Below are positions 24,740 through 34,208 of a stretch of 49,776 nucleotides of DNA, in pieces. The notes under the pieces are model-generated. The model had not been told where the DNA came from, ran no database searches, and saw only the letters and a program-made list of their open reading frames with translations. Source of the stretch: Pseudomonas sp. UFMG81 (GTDB taxonomy: Bacteria > Pseudomonadota > Gammaproteobacteria > Pseudomonadales > Pseudomonadaceae); contig NZ_JACAFQ010000037.1 of the NCBI RefSeq assembly GCF_015354575.1, positions 1-49,776 of the forward strand, read 5' to 3'. Both the position numbers and the translations under genes were made by a program. The stretch's first letter is position 1; the number at the start of each line of letters is the position of its first letter.

Positions 24740-26770
24740 TCAGACGGTACCGATCTCACCGCCGTCGTTGCGCTGGATCACCACGGTCGAAGAGCGTGGG
24801 CGCACCTTGCTGCCATTGGGCGTGGCATCGGTGGCCAGCGCCGTGGAAGGCCAGTTGTCCGGGTGCTGGATATTGACGAACAGGGTCTTGTTGTCGGGGG
24901 TGAAGGTGATGCCGGTCACCTCGCAGCCATTGGGCCCGACGAAGAACCGCCGCAGGTCGGCCTGGTTGCTGGCATTGATCGGGACCTGCGTGCCGCTGGC
25001 ATCCACCAGGTCGGTAGGGATCACCGCCAGCAACTGGTCGTTGGTGTAGCGGGTCACGCTCTGTTCACCGTTGTCGGTCTCGAACCACAGCACGCCCCGG
25101 CTATCGAAACTCATGCCGTCGGGGCTGGCGAACTGGTTCATCTCGGTCAGGCCCGAGCGGTTGATGTCCGGGCCGCCGTCGGCGTTGGCGCCGAACACGA
25201 AGATGTCCCAGGTGAAGCGCTGCTGATCGTCGCTGTCATGCCAGCGGATGATGTGGCCGTGGCGGTTGGGGCCGCGCGGGTTGGCGGCATCGACCTTGTC
25301 CGGGCTGCGCGCGCTGTTGTTGGTCAGGGTGAGGTAGGTATCGCCATTGAGCGGGTTGACCGCAGTCCACTCGGGGCGGTCCATCGGCGTCGCTCCCACC
25401 GCGTCGGCGGCGCCGCGGGTGTTGAGGATGATGCCGGCCAGGTCGCCGTACAGCGCGCCGAGGGTGCCGCCGGCCGTGGTAGCGGTAGCGGTGTCGAGCA
25501 GCAACCATGCACCGCTGCCGTCGGCATTGAAGCGGGCAACGTACAGCTTGCCCTTGTCCAGGTACTTGGCCCCGGTGGCCAGGCGATCGGCGCGGTTGGC
25601 GTCGGCCGGGTCCCAGTGGGCATCCGAGACGAACTTGTACAGGTACTCGTTGTTGGAGTCGTCGCCCATGTACCAGACCAGCGGCTTGCCGGCCACCGCC
25701 AGGCCTGGGCAGCAGCCCTCGTGGCGGAATCGGCCCAGCGCGGTGCGCTTCACCGCCCGGGTGGCGCTGTTGTAGGGGTCGATTTCGACGATGTAGCCGT
25801 AAGTGCTGGCCTCGTTGCGGTAGTCGTCGCTGGCGCTGTCCCCCGTTGGGGTGATGTTGAAGCGGGCGAACTCGTCGTCGAACTCGCTGGCATCACCGGC
25901 GGCGGTTTCCCAGCTGTACTGGCCGACGGTGGCAGAAACACCGATGCGCACCTGGTCGGCCGGGCGGCTGGCGGTGTTGACGAAGATGCCCGGCCAGTTT
26001 TCCTCGCAAGTCAGGTAGGTGCCCCACGGGGTGTAGCCGTTGCCGCAGTTGTTGTTGGTACCCCGGCATTCGACACCGCTGGGCGAGAAACGGGTGCGCA
26101 CGTGTTCGCTGCCGCGCAGGGGGCCTGCGATGTCCATGGTGGTGGCGGTGGTGAAGCGGCGGTTGAGCGGGTCGTTGTCGACTACCTGCCAGCGCCCATT
26201 GACCTTGCGGATGCGCACCACACCGGCGCCGTGGGCGTTGATCTCCTTGCGGACCTCTTCGGCCGGGCGCCTGCCGTCGACCGTGGTCGGGCCGTGGGGG
26301 TGCAGGGCGGCGGTGTCGATGTATTCGAAGTTGATCGCCAGCAGGCCGTCGTCGGCGCTGCCCGCGAGGGGGAAGAAGTGCATGCCGTCATGGTGCATGC
26401 CCATGGCGTTGGCCTGGTCGCTGGCGCTATTGCTACCGTCCGCTTGCCAGGGCTTGGCATTGTTGTTCAGTGGCGTGCCCCAGGGGGCCAATACGTAGGC
26501 GCTGTAGCCCGTGGCGACGACACAGCCATCGGTGCGTGAGCCCTTGATGGACTGGAAGCCCAGCTTGGGATTGGCAGGTTTGGCAGGTGGTTTGGGCTGG
26601 CTGGCGCTGTCCAGGCAACCGACCAGTCCGGTGCCGGCGATCATCGCGATGGCCGCGCCAAGGCCGCCACGGACCACCGCACGACGGCTCAGGTAGGTGT
26701 CCATGACGCTGGCCATCGGCAGGTTGCCGCTACGGTTGCGGTCCAGGCTGCCGCCGGAATGTCGACTCAT
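24740..26770 (-). CDS. PhoX/DUF839-family alkaline phosphatase, Tat-dependent
   Basis: A 676-residue protein of the PhoX family (PF05787), Ca/Fe-dependent monoesterases that release phosphate from organic esters outside the cytoplasm. A twin-arginine signal (LSRRAVVRGG, Arg29-Arg30) is followed by a hydrophobic stretch and a lipobox-like LVGC at Cys52, so it may be a Tat-exported lipoprotein. Family-type segments include NGYTPWGTYLTCEENW, with acidic and cysteine residues of the cofactor region, RHEGCC, and GPNGCEVTGI near the C-terminus. AGGGA precedes the ATG at 26770. No convincing Pho box was found in the 106-bp upstream gap. Actual phosphatase activity is inferred; some DUF839 proteins are uncharacterised. 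Confidence 0.85.
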   Translation of the reverse strand: MSRHSGGSLDRNRSGNLPMASVMDTYLSRRAVVRGGLGAAIAMIAGTGLVGCLDSASQPKPPAKPANPKLGFQSIKGSRTDGCVVATGYSAYVLAPWGTPLNNNAKPWQADGSNSASDQANAMGMHHDGMHFFPLAGSADDGLLAINFEYIDTAALHPHGPTTVDGRRPAEEVRKEINAHGAGVVRIRKVNGRWQVVDNDPLNRRFTTATTMDIAGPLRGSEHVRTRFSPSGVECRGTNNNCGNGYTPWGTYLTCEENWPGIFVNTASRPADQVRIGVSATVGQYSWETAAGDASEFDDEFARFNITPTGDSASDDYRNEASTYGYIVEIDPYNSATRAVKRTALGRFRHEGCCPGLAVAGKPLVWYMGDDSNNEYLYKFVSDAHWDPADANRADRLATGAKYLDKGKLYVARFNADGSGAWLLLDTATATTAGGTLGALYGDLAGIILNTRGAADAVGATPMDRPEWTAVNPLNGDTYLTLTNNSARSPDKVDAANPRGPNRHGHIIRWHDSDDQQRFTWDIFVFGANADGGPDINRSGLTEMNQFASPDGMSFDSRGVLWFETDNGEQSVTRYTNDQLLAVIPTDLVDASGTQVPINASNQADLRRFFVGPNGCEVTGITFTPDNKTLFVNIQHPDNWPSTALATDATPNGSKVRPRSSTVVIQRNDGGEIGTV

Positions 26771-26876
26771 CAGTGCGTCCCTTTTGGCTGAGTTTTAGGC
26801 AAACCGGGACTTTAAGACGCAAATGTGATGATTGTTTTGCAGAAATGTGAACAGGCGTGTAACACGGCTCGAGCGC

Positions 26877-27434
26877 TCAGGGGCGGATCTCGATCAGCGT
26901 GCCGTCCTGGACCATGCTCCACACCTCGCGCATGTCGTCGTTGCGCATGGCGATGCAGCCCTCGGTCCAGTCGAGGGTATGGAAGTACCACTCTGGATAC
27001 TCCTCGTTGATCGGTGTGCCATGGATCATGATCATGCTGCCGGCGCTCACGCCTTCACGGCGGGCCTTGGCGGCGTCGCTGATGTTCGGGTAGGAGATGT
27101 GCATGGCCAGGTTGTAGCGGTCGCTGACCTTGCGCCAGTCGAGCCAGTACAGGCCTTCGGGGGTCTTCTTGTCGCCCTCGCGATCCTTGGCGCCCTTGGG
27201 CTGCTTGCCCAGCGAGATGCGGTAGGTCTTGAGGGGCGCGCCCTCACTGATCAGTTGCAGGCGCCGCTCGGATTTGAGAACCAGCACCTTGTCGATCCGC
27301 GGGCCTTGCGCGGCGGTGCTGGCGGCGGTGGTGGACTGCATGGCCGATTGCGGCTTGCGGATGATGGTCTCGGTATACGCGGCGTGCGACACCGAGACGA
27401 CACTGAGGCAGAAGAGGGCAAGCAACCAGCGCAT
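26877..27434 (-). CDS. L,D-transpeptidase (YkuD domain)
   Basis: A 185-residue exported protein with a Sec signal peptide (MRWLLALFCLSVVSVSHA) and a YkuD catalytic domain from about residue 47. The active-site motif is IHGT (His138) and, downstream, HTLDWTEGCIAMRN with nucleophile Cys160. It should form 3-3 cross-links in peptidoglycan or attach proteins to it in the periplasm; which of these cannot be told. AGGGA precedes the ATG. It is followed on the same strand by phoX, with no obvious functional link. Confidence 0.92.
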   Translation of the reverse strand: MRWLLALFCLSVVSVSHAAYTETIIRKPQSAMQSTTAASTAAQGPRIDKVLVLKSERRLQLISEGAPLKTYRISLGKQPKGAKDREGDKKTPEGLYWLDWRKVSDRYNLAMHISYPNISDAAKARREGVSAGSMIMIHGTPINEEYPEWYFHTLDWTEGCIAMRNDDMREVWSMVQDGTLIEIRP

Positions 27435-27454
27435 GAAACCGTATCCCTGAAGAC

Positions 27455-28009
27455 TTAGGTGGTGGACGACGAAACGTTCATCGGCGGCAGGTATTCATGG
27501 CCTATCGGGTAGTGCTGCCTGATGCGGTCGCGATAGTAGCATTCTAGTGTGCGTGTGACAGTCCGGAAAGCCAGCTCCCCCCATGGAATCTCGTGCTCGT
27601 CGAACAGCCGCACCTCCAGGCTTTCGACGCCCACGGCGACGTCCAGGTCGCTGAGTTCGGCGCGGAAGAACACATGCACCTGGTTGATGTGCGGCAAGTC
27701 GAACAGCTGGTACAGGCTCATCTCGCCGACCCGGGCGCAGGCTTCCTCGACGGTTTCGCGACGAGCGGCGGCATCAAGCGTCTCGCCGTTCTCCATGAAC
27801 CCGGCTGGCAGGGTCCAGTAGCCCCGGCGCGGCTCAATGGCACGGCGGCACAGCAGCACCTGGCTGCCCCAGGTGGGTAGCACACCAGCGACGATGTTGG
27901 GGTTCTGGTAGTGGATGGTCTGGCAGTGGTCGCAGACATACCGCGGGCGGCTGTCGCCCTCGGGGATTCGCTGGGTCACGGGCTGGCCGCACGCGCTGCA
28001 GAATTTCAT
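27455..28009 (-). CDS. NUDIX hydrolase with N-terminal zinc ribbon
   Basis: A 184-residue protein combining a small zinc ribbon (CSACGQ near residues 4-9 and CDHC near 27-30) with a NUDIX domain, visible as GFMENGETLDAAARRETVEEA (box written across the Glu-rich helix REx2EE). The architecture resembles NudC-type NADH/RNA-cap pyrophosphatases in miniature; the substrate is unknown. The start at 28009 (MKFCSACG) is preferred over an ATG at 28021 because AGGA abuts the latter directly and could not position a ribosome. It is divergent from a second NUDIX gene, with about 130 bp between. Confidence 0.85.
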   Translation of the reverse strand: MKFCSACGQPVTQRIPEGDSRPRYVCDHCQTIHYQNPNIVAGVLPTWGSQVLLCRRAIEPRRGYWTLPAGFMENGETLDAAARRETVEEACARVGEMSLYQLFDLPHINQVHVFFRAELSDLDVAVGVESLEVRLFDEHEIPWGELAFRTVTRTLECYYRDRIRQHYPIGHEYLPPMNVSSSTT

Positions 28010-28141
28010 GCTTTCATTCATTCCTGTGGGGTCGGGCTATCTTGGCGCGCCGAGCCTGCCCACCGCAAGCAGGGCGGGGCTTGGGTGCCTCGTGGCTTTT
28101 GGTGCATCATGCACGGCAGGCCTTGGAATCGAGAGTGCGTA

Positions 28142-28741
28142 ATGCTGGACGAGCTTCTTCGCCGAATGAGCAACCACACCCCCGCCTCACTGGAGGTGGA
28201 TCGTCGCTTCCCGGAAGCGGCGGTGCTGCTGCCCATCACCCGCAGCGAAGAACCGGAGCTGGTGCTGACGCTTCGCGCCAAGGGCCTCTCCACCCATGGT
28301 GGTGAAGTGGCGTTCCCCGGTGGGCGGCGCGACCCGGAAGACCCGGACCTGGTGTTCACCGCGCTGCGTGAGGCGGAAGAAGAAATCGGCTTGCCCCCCG
28401 GCCTGGTCGAGGTGATCGGCCCGCTCAGCCCGCTGATCTCCTTGCACGGCCTGAAAGTGACGCCGTTCGTCGGCCTGATCCCCGATTACGTCGAGTACCG
28501 CGCCAACGATGCGGAGATCGCCGCCGTGTTCACCGTGCCGCTGGCGTTCTTCCGCCAGGACCCGCGCGACCACACCCATCGCATCGATTACCAAGGCCGC
28601 AGCTGGTACGTGCCCAGCTACCGCTACGGCGACTACAAGATCTGGGGGCTGTCGGCGATCATGATCGTCGAACTGGTCAACGTGCTGTACGACGCCGGCA
28701 TCAGCCTGCACCAGCCGCCAGAGCGTTTCATCCAGAACTGA
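28142..28741 (+). CDS. CoA pyrophosphatase-type NUDIX hydrolase (NudL-like)
   Basis: A 199-residue protein with the CoA-pyrophosphatase subfamily signature LSTHGGEVAFPGG running straight into the NUDIX box GGRRDPEDPDLV...REAEEEIGL, at about residues 50-85. Members split coenzyme A or derivatives into phosphopantetheine and 3',5'-ADP, and may clear oxidised or acyl CoA; that activity is inferred from the subfamily motif. The frame is open upstream, but the ATG at 28142 gives the normal N-terminus. The gamma-carbonic anhydrase gene follows 45 bp later. Confidence 0.88.
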   Translation: MLDELLRRMSNHTPASLEVDRRFPEAAVLLPITRSEEPELVLTLRAKGLSTHGGEVAFPGGRRDPEDPDLVFTALREAEEEIGLPPGLVEVIGPLSPLISLHGLKVTPFVGLIPDYVEYRANDAEIAAVFTVPLAFFRQDPRDHTHRIDYQGRSWYVPSYRYGDYKIWGLSAIMIVELVNVLYDAGISLHQPPERFIQN

Positions 28742-28786
28742 GCGGGGCACACCCCGCCACCTGTGCTCAACCGTGAGGAGCGATAC

Positions 28787-29311
28787 ATGAAATACCGCCT
28801 GGGCGACCTGCGGGTCGAGACCCATCCCACCAGCTGGACCGCGCCGAATGCCACGCTGATCGGCAAGGTGCGCCTGCAGGCCCGTGCCAGCGTGTGGTTC
28901 GGCGCGGTGCTGCGTGGCGACAACGAGCTGATCGACATCGGTGAGGGCAGCAACGTCCAGGACGGCACGGTGATGCACACCGACATGGGGTCGCCACTGA
29001 ACATCGGCAAAGGCGTGACCATCGGCCACAACGCCATGCTGCATGGCTGCACGGTGGGCGACTACAGCCTGATCGGCATCAATGCGGTGATCCTCAATGG
29101 CGCGCGTATCGGCAAGCATTGCATCATTGGCGCCAATGCGCTGATCCCTGAAGGCAAGGAAATCCCCGACGGATCGCTGGTAATGGGTTCACCCGGCAAG
29201 GTGGTACGCGAATTGACCGAGCAGCAGAAACGCATGCTCGAGGCCAGCGCCGCCCATTACGTGCACAACGCCGAGCGTTATGCCCGCGAGCTGGTGCTCG
29301 ATGAAGACTGA
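28787..29311 (+). CDS. Gamma-carbonic anhydrase-like hexapeptide-repeat protein (YrdA family)
   Basis: A 174-residue left-handed beta-helix protein with repeated hexapeptide-type turns (NVQDGTVMHTD, GKGVTIGHNAMLHGCTVGD, LIGINAVILNGARIGKHC). Three metal-ligand histidines are visible in MHTD, IGHNAMLHG. Members bind zinc or iron; some have carbonic anhydrase activity, many do not. GAGGAG precedes the ATG at 28787. Its last 11 bases overlap the start of the DUF1289 gene, so the two are translated together. Confidence 0.9.
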   Translation: MKYRLGDLRVETHPTSWTAPNATLIGKVRLQARASVWFGAVLRGDNELIDIGEGSNVQDGTVMHTDMGSPLNIGKGVTIGHNAMLHGCTVGDYSLIGINAVILNGARIGKHCIIGANALIPEGKEIPDGSLVMGSPGKVVRELTEQQKRMLEASAAHYVHNAERYARELVLDED

Positions 29312-29498
29312 CGAACGGCCCGTGGCCTCGCCCTGCGTCAGCATCTGCGCGCTGGACGAGCAGGATATCTGTACGGGGTGCCAGCGCACGGTGAGCGAGA
29401 TCACCCGCTGGGGGCGCATGGACAACCAGGAGCGTCGTGAAGTGCTCAAGCGTTGCCATGAGCGAGCGGTGGCGGCGGGGCTGATCATCGGCTTGTAA
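29301..29498 (+). CDS. DUF1289 small cysteine-rich protein
   Basis: A 65-residue protein with four cysteines (12, 16, 24 and 27: SPCVSICALDEQDICTGCQRT) typical of DUF1289, which may bind zinc or an iron-sulfur centre. The middle motif EITRWGRMDNQER is also typical. It overlaps the carbonic-anhydrase-like gene by 11 bp. Function unknown. Earlier in-frame starts would lie further inside the upstream gene and are not used. Confidence 0.85.
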   Translation: MKTDERPVASPCVSICALDEQDICTGCQRTVSEITRWGRMDNQERREVLKRCHERAVAAGLIIGL

Positions 29499-29522
29499 TC
29501 TTCGTCGTCCGGGTTGGCCCTA

Positions 29523-29565
29523 TCGCCGGCAAGCCGGCTCCTTGCGGGAGCCGGCTTGCCGGCGA
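29523..29565. terminator. 19-bp perfect REP-type palindrome
   Basis: TCGCCGGCAAGCCGGCTCC and its exact inverted copy, separated by 5 nt. Located after the DUF1289 gene. It is probably a transcription terminator or mRNA stabiliser; made of the GCCGGCTTGCCGGC REP class in near-zero-spacing form. Confidence 0.88.
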
Positions 29566-29592
29566 TTCAGATGACGCGATTTTCTGGAATTG

Positions 29593-29617
29593 CGCACAGA
29601 ATCCAGTAATCTGTGCG
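29593..29617 (+). promoter_or_regulatory. Leader hairpin upstream of the VUT-family gene
   Basis: CGCACAG / CTGTGCG form a 7-bp stem around the 11-nt loop AATCCAGTAAT, followed by CGCCTAACCAA and the ATG 27 bases later. This could be a leader structure; it does not match the preQ1-I consensus, since an A-rich tail is missing. Confidence 0.35.
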
Positions 29618-29643
29618 GCCCGCCTAACCAATACACATGGCCC

Positions 29644-30111
29644 ATGTTCTATCTCATCGCCTACATCAGCAGCGTGGTGCTGATCAACTACGCCTTCTCC
29701 AGCGCACCGCACCTGGACGTGATCTGGTCCGCCTGGGGCGGGTTGGTGTTCATCCTGCGCGACATGGTGCAGACCCGTTACGGCCATGGCGCCTTGCTGG
29801 CCATGCTGGCGGCGCTGGTGTTGTCCTACGCCACCTCGGAACCGGCCATCGCCCTGGCCAGCGCCACCGCGTTCTTCGTCTCCGAGCTGATCGACTGGCT
29901 GGTGTTCAGCGTCACTCGCCGGCCCTTGCGCGATCGCCTGTGGCTGAGTTCGGCGCTGAGCATTCCGGTGGACACTTTCATCTTCTTCGGCATGATCGGC
30001 GCGCTGACGCCGGCGGTGGTCGGCACGGCGCTGGCCTCGAAGTTCGCCGGGGTGACGGCGGTGTGGTTGATCATGGCCTGGCGTGCCCGGCGCGCGATGC
30101 TCGCGTCCTGA
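29644..30111 (+). CDS. VUT-family membrane protein, probable queuosine-precursor transporter
   Basis: A 155-residue integral membrane protein with about five hydrophobic helices, fitting the Vut_1 / YhhQ (PF02592) family, whose E. coli member imports preQ0 and preQ1. Family-like segments are WGGLVFILRDMVQTRYGHG and SELIDWLVFSVTRRPLRDR. It is shorter than YhhQ (about 220 residues), so it may be a compact version and the substrate is not assured. The ATG at 29644 is chosen because hydrophobic sequence begins there; the frame is open back to about 29590. purT follows, apparently from its own promoter. Confidence 0.72.
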   Translation: MFYLIAYISSVVLINYAFSSAPHLDVIWSAWGGLVFILRDMVQTRYGHGALLAMLAALVLSYATSEPAIALASATAFFVSELIDWLVFSVTRRPLRDRLWLSSALSIPVDTFIFFGMIGALTPAVVGTALASKFAGVTAVWLIMAWRARRAMLAS

Positions 30112-30113
30112 TG

Positions 30114-30119
30114 TAGAAT
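30114..30119 (+). promoter_or_regulatory. Candidate -10 box of purT
   Basis: TAGAAT, 65 bp before the purT ATG, right after the VUT stop. No clear -35. The same hexamer is seen before purL. Confidence 0.4.
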
Positions 30120-30184
30120 ACCGGTCCTTTTTCAGCGGGCGGCAGCCAGCGTGGCGCGGCCCCGGATGCCTTCGAGGACCTGAA

Positions 30185-31366
30185 ATGACCCGTATCGGAA
30201 CCCCATTGTCGCCGACCGCGACCCGTGTACTGCTGTGTGGCTGCGGCGAGCTGGGCAAGGAAGTGGTGATCGAGTTGCAGCGCCTGGGCGTCGAGGTGAT
30301 CGCCGTGGACCGCTACGCCAATGCCCCGGCCATGCAGGTCGCACACCGCAGCCATGTGATCAACATGCTCGATGGCGTGGCCCTGCGCGCGGTGATCGAG
30401 GCGGAAAAGCCGCACTACATCGTCCCCGAGATCGAGGCCATCGCCACCGCCACACTGGTGGAGTTGGAGAACGAAGGCTTCAATGTCGTGCCCACCGCCC
30501 GCGCCACCCAGCTGACCATGAACCGCGAAGGCATCCGCCGCCTGGCCGCCGAAGAGCTGGACCTGCCAACCTCGCCGTACCACTTCGCCGACACCTTCGA
30601 AGACTACAGCAAGGCTGTCGCCGACCTGGGCTACCCGTGCGTGGTCAAGCCGGTGATGAGCTCGTCGGGCAAGGGCCAGAGCCTGCTGCGCAGCGCCGAT
30701 GACTTGCAGAAGGCCTGGGACTACGCCCAGGAAGGCGGCCGCGCCGGCAAGGGCCGGGTAATCATCGAGGGCTTCATCGACTTCGAATACGAAATCACCC
30801 TGCTGACCGTGCGCCACGTGGGCGGCACCACGTTCCTCGCGCCGGTCGGCCATCGCCAGGAGAAGGGCGACTATCAGGAGTCCTGGCAGCCCCAGGCCAT
30901 GAGCCCGAAGGCGCTGGCCGAATCGCAGCGGGTGGCCCAGGCGGTCACCGATGCGCTGGGTGGCCGTGGCTTGTTCGGTGTCGAGCTGTTCGTCAAGGGC
31001 GACCAGGTGTGGTTCAGCGAAGTATCGCCGCGCCCGCATGACACTGGCCTGGTGACCCTGATCTCCCAGGACCTGTCGCAGTTCGCCCTGCACGCCCGGG
31101 CGATTCTCGGCCTGCCGATCCCGGTGGTGCGCCAGTTCGGGCCATCGGCTTCGGCGGTGATCCTGCCGCAGGGCAAGTCGCAGCAGACCAGCTTTGCCAA
31201 CCTTGGTGCTGCGCTGAGCGAGCCGGATACTGCCATCCGCCTGTTCGGCAAGCCGGAGATCGACGGCCAGCGCCGCATGGGCGTATGCCTGGCACGGGAC
31301 GAGTCGGTCGAAGCGGCGCGGGCCAAGGCGACCCGTGCTTCGCAGGCGGTGAAGGTCGAGTTCTGA
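30185..31366 (+). CDS. purT: Formate-dependent phosphoribosylglycinamide formyltransferase
   Basis: PurT makes FGAR from GAR, formate and ATP, the formate-using alternative to PurN at the third purine step. The 393-residue length equals the family norm. It is an ATP-grasp enzyme: CGCGELGKEV dinucleotide-like motif near residue 20, VVKPVMSSSGKGQS ATP-binding loop near 155-168, FGVELFVKGDQVWFSEVSPRPHDTG near 267-290. GAGGA lies 6 nt before the ATG. Its product feeds PurL, also in this window. It converges on an MFS gene across a very long hairpin. Confidence 0.97.
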   Translation: MTRIGTPLSPTATRVLLCGCGELGKEVVIELQRLGVEVIAVDRYANAPAMQVAHRSHVINMLDGVALRAVIEAEKPHYIVPEIEAIATATLVELENEGFNVVPTARATQLTMNREGIRRLAAEELDLPTSPYHFADTFEDYSKAVADLGYPCVVKPVMSSSGKGQSLLRSADDLQKAWDYAQEGGRAGKGRVIIEGFIDFEYEITLLTVRHVGGTTFLAPVGHRQEKGDYQESWQPQAMSPKALAESQRVAQAVTDALGGRGLFGVELFVKGDQVWFSEVSPRPHDTGLVTLISQDLSQFALHARAILGLPIPVVRQFGPSASAVILPQGKSQQTSFANLGAALSEPDTAIRLFGKPEIDGQRRMGVCLARDESVEAARAKATRASQAVKVEF

Positions 31367-31380
31367 TTCAGGCGGGGGCC

Positions 31381-31460
31381 GCTGTGCGGCCCTTTCGCCG
31401 GCAAGCCGGCTCCCACCCGACCCTGTGGGAGCCGGCTTGCCGGCGAAAGGGCTGCACAGC
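31381..31460. repeat. Long REP hairpin between convergent purT and MFS genes
   Basis: Arms 31381-31416 and 31425-31460 pair over 36 bp with a single mismatch and an 8-nt loop; 27 bp (31390-31416 with 31425-31451) are perfect. Contains the GGAGCCGGCTTGCCGGCGAA class of REP plus flanking pairing sequence. It probably terminates both convergent transcripts. Confidence 0.92.
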
Positions 31461-31472
31461 AGCCCAGATGAC

Positions 31473-32777
31473 TCAAAGCTCGGTGTTACGCGTCTCTTTA
31501 AGGCACAACACGGCAATCAAACTGATCACCGCCGCCGCCGACACATAACCCCCCACCCAGCTCAAGCCCCCCATGCTCACCAGCTTCTGGGCAAAGAACG
31601 GTGCCGCCGAGGCGCCGACAATGCCGCCCAGGTTGTAGGCAGCCGAAGCGCCGGTGTAGCGCACGTGGGTCGGGAACAGCTCTGGCAGCAGCGCGCCCAT
31701 CGGGGCGAACGTCACCCCCATCAGGAACAGCTCGATGCTCAGGAACAGCGCCACACCCGTGGTCGAGCCCGAGGTGAGCAACGGCTCCATGGCGAAGCCC
31801 GAGGCAATGGCCAGCACAGCACCGACGATCAAGACCGGCTTGCGCCCGTAGCGGTCACTCAGCCAGGCCGACAGCGGCGTGGCCAAGGCCATGAACACCA
31901 CGGCAAAGCACAGCAAGCCAAGGAAGGTCTCGCGGCTGTAGCCCAGCGTGGACACGCCGTAGCTCAGCGAGAACACCGTTGAGATGTAGAACAGCGCGTA
32001 GCACACCACCATCGCCGCCGCACCCAGCAGGGTCGGCAGCCAGTACTGGGCGAACAGCTCGACTACCGGCATCTTGACCCGCTCCTGGCGCGCCACGGCC
32101 TTGGCAAACACCGGGCTCTCCTCGAGCTTCAGGCGCACGTACAGGCCGACTAGCACCAGTGCGGCGCTGAGCAGGAACGGAATGCGCCAGCCCCAGTCAC
32201 GGAACTGCTCGTCACTGAGCACCAGGGCCAGGGTGAGGAACAAGCCGTTGGCGGCCAAAAAGCCGATCGAGGGGCCCAGTTGCGGGAACATGCCGAACCA
32301 GGCGCGTTTGCCTTCGGGGGCGTTCTCGGTGGCCAGCAGCGCCGCGCCACCCCATTCGCCGCCCAGCCCAAGGCCCTGGCCGAAGCGCAGCACGCAAAGC
32401 AGGATCGGCGCCCACACGCCGATGCTGTCATAGCCCGGCAGCACGCCAATCAAGGTGGTCGAGACCCCCATCAGCAGCAGCGAGGCGACCAGGGTCGACT
32501 TGCGCCCGATGCGGTCGCCGAAGTGGCCGAACAGCGCCGAGCCCAGTGGCCGTGCGAGGAAGGCGATACCGAAGGTAAGGAAGGCCGCGAGCATCTGTGC
32601 GGTGCCCGACCCAGACGGGAAGAACACCGGGCCGATCACCAGGGCGGCGGCGGTGGCGTAGACGTAGAAGTCGTAGAACTCGATGGCGGTGCCGATGAAG
32701 CTGGCGGTGGCCACCCGCGCTGGCGAGTTGACCGGGGCGGCCGAGGCAGGTTCGGCGTAGGTGCTGCTGGTAGTCAT
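31473..32777 (-). CDS. MFS metabolite:proton symporter (MHS family)
   Basis: A 434-residue, 12-helix transporter of the metabolite:H+ symporter group (ProP/ShiA/KgtP-like). Family features are SFIGTAIEFYDFYVYATAAAL in the first helix, the cytoplasmic loop RPLGSALFGHFGDRIGRKSTL, and a second-half SDRYGRKPVL. Substrates in this group include dicarboxylates, shikimate, proline and betaine; this one cannot be assigned. The start at 32777 (MTTSSTYAEP) has AGGGA upstream; the open frame to 32819 is not needed. No partner enzyme gene is adjacent. Confidence 0.9.
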   Translation of the reverse strand: MTTSSTYAEPASAAPVNSPARVATASFIGTAIEFYDFYVYATAAALVIGPVFFPSGSGTAQMLAAFLTFGIAFLARPLGSALFGHFGDRIGRKSTLVASLLLMGVSTTLIGVLPGYDSIGVWAPILLCVLRFGQGLGLGGEWGGAALLATENAPEGKRAWFGMFPQLGPSIGFLAANGLFLTLALVLSDEQFRDWGWRIPFLLSAALVLVGLYVRLKLEESPVFAKAVARQERVKMPVVELFAQYWLPTLLGAAAMVVCYALFYISTVFSLSYGVSTLGYSRETFLGLLCFAVVFMALATPLSAWLSDRYGRKPVLIVGAVLAIASGFAMEPLLTSGSTTGVALFLSIELFLMGVTFAPMGALLPELFPTHVRYTGASAAYNLGGIVGASAAPFFAQKLVSMGGLSWVGGYVSAAAVISLIAVLCLKETRNTEL

Positions 32778-33020
32778 GCGAAAGTCCCTGACAGTCATGC
32801 TCCATGGGGCACGGCCCATGTGGCAGGCACACGGGAGCCGGAGCGTATTGTTGTTGGTCGCGTGACTGACGATAGCCCAGGGGATAGGGGAGGGAGCGGG
32901 CGCTGTTCGGGGTGCTGAAGCAGGGCTGCGGGGCGTGTCAGTGATGCGGACTGGCCGTAGGGCGCCGGGTGCGGGTAGCAGGCGCAGCGGCAGGGCTGGG
33001 TAAGCGTGACCGCAGTATAG

Positions 33021-34199
<1,179 letters not shown>

Positions 34200-34208
34200 G
34201 GGCGGCCG

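Noticed and set aside
26771..26876. Possible Pho box upstream of the phoX-type gene
   Set aside because: TTACAC and TTCACA are 11 bp apart on the minus strand, but neither matches the CTGTCAT half-site well.
29590..29643. preQ1 riboswitch before the VUT-family gene
   Set aside because: The hairpin loop and the tail do not match the preQ1-I consensus; the A-rich pseudoknot strand is missing.
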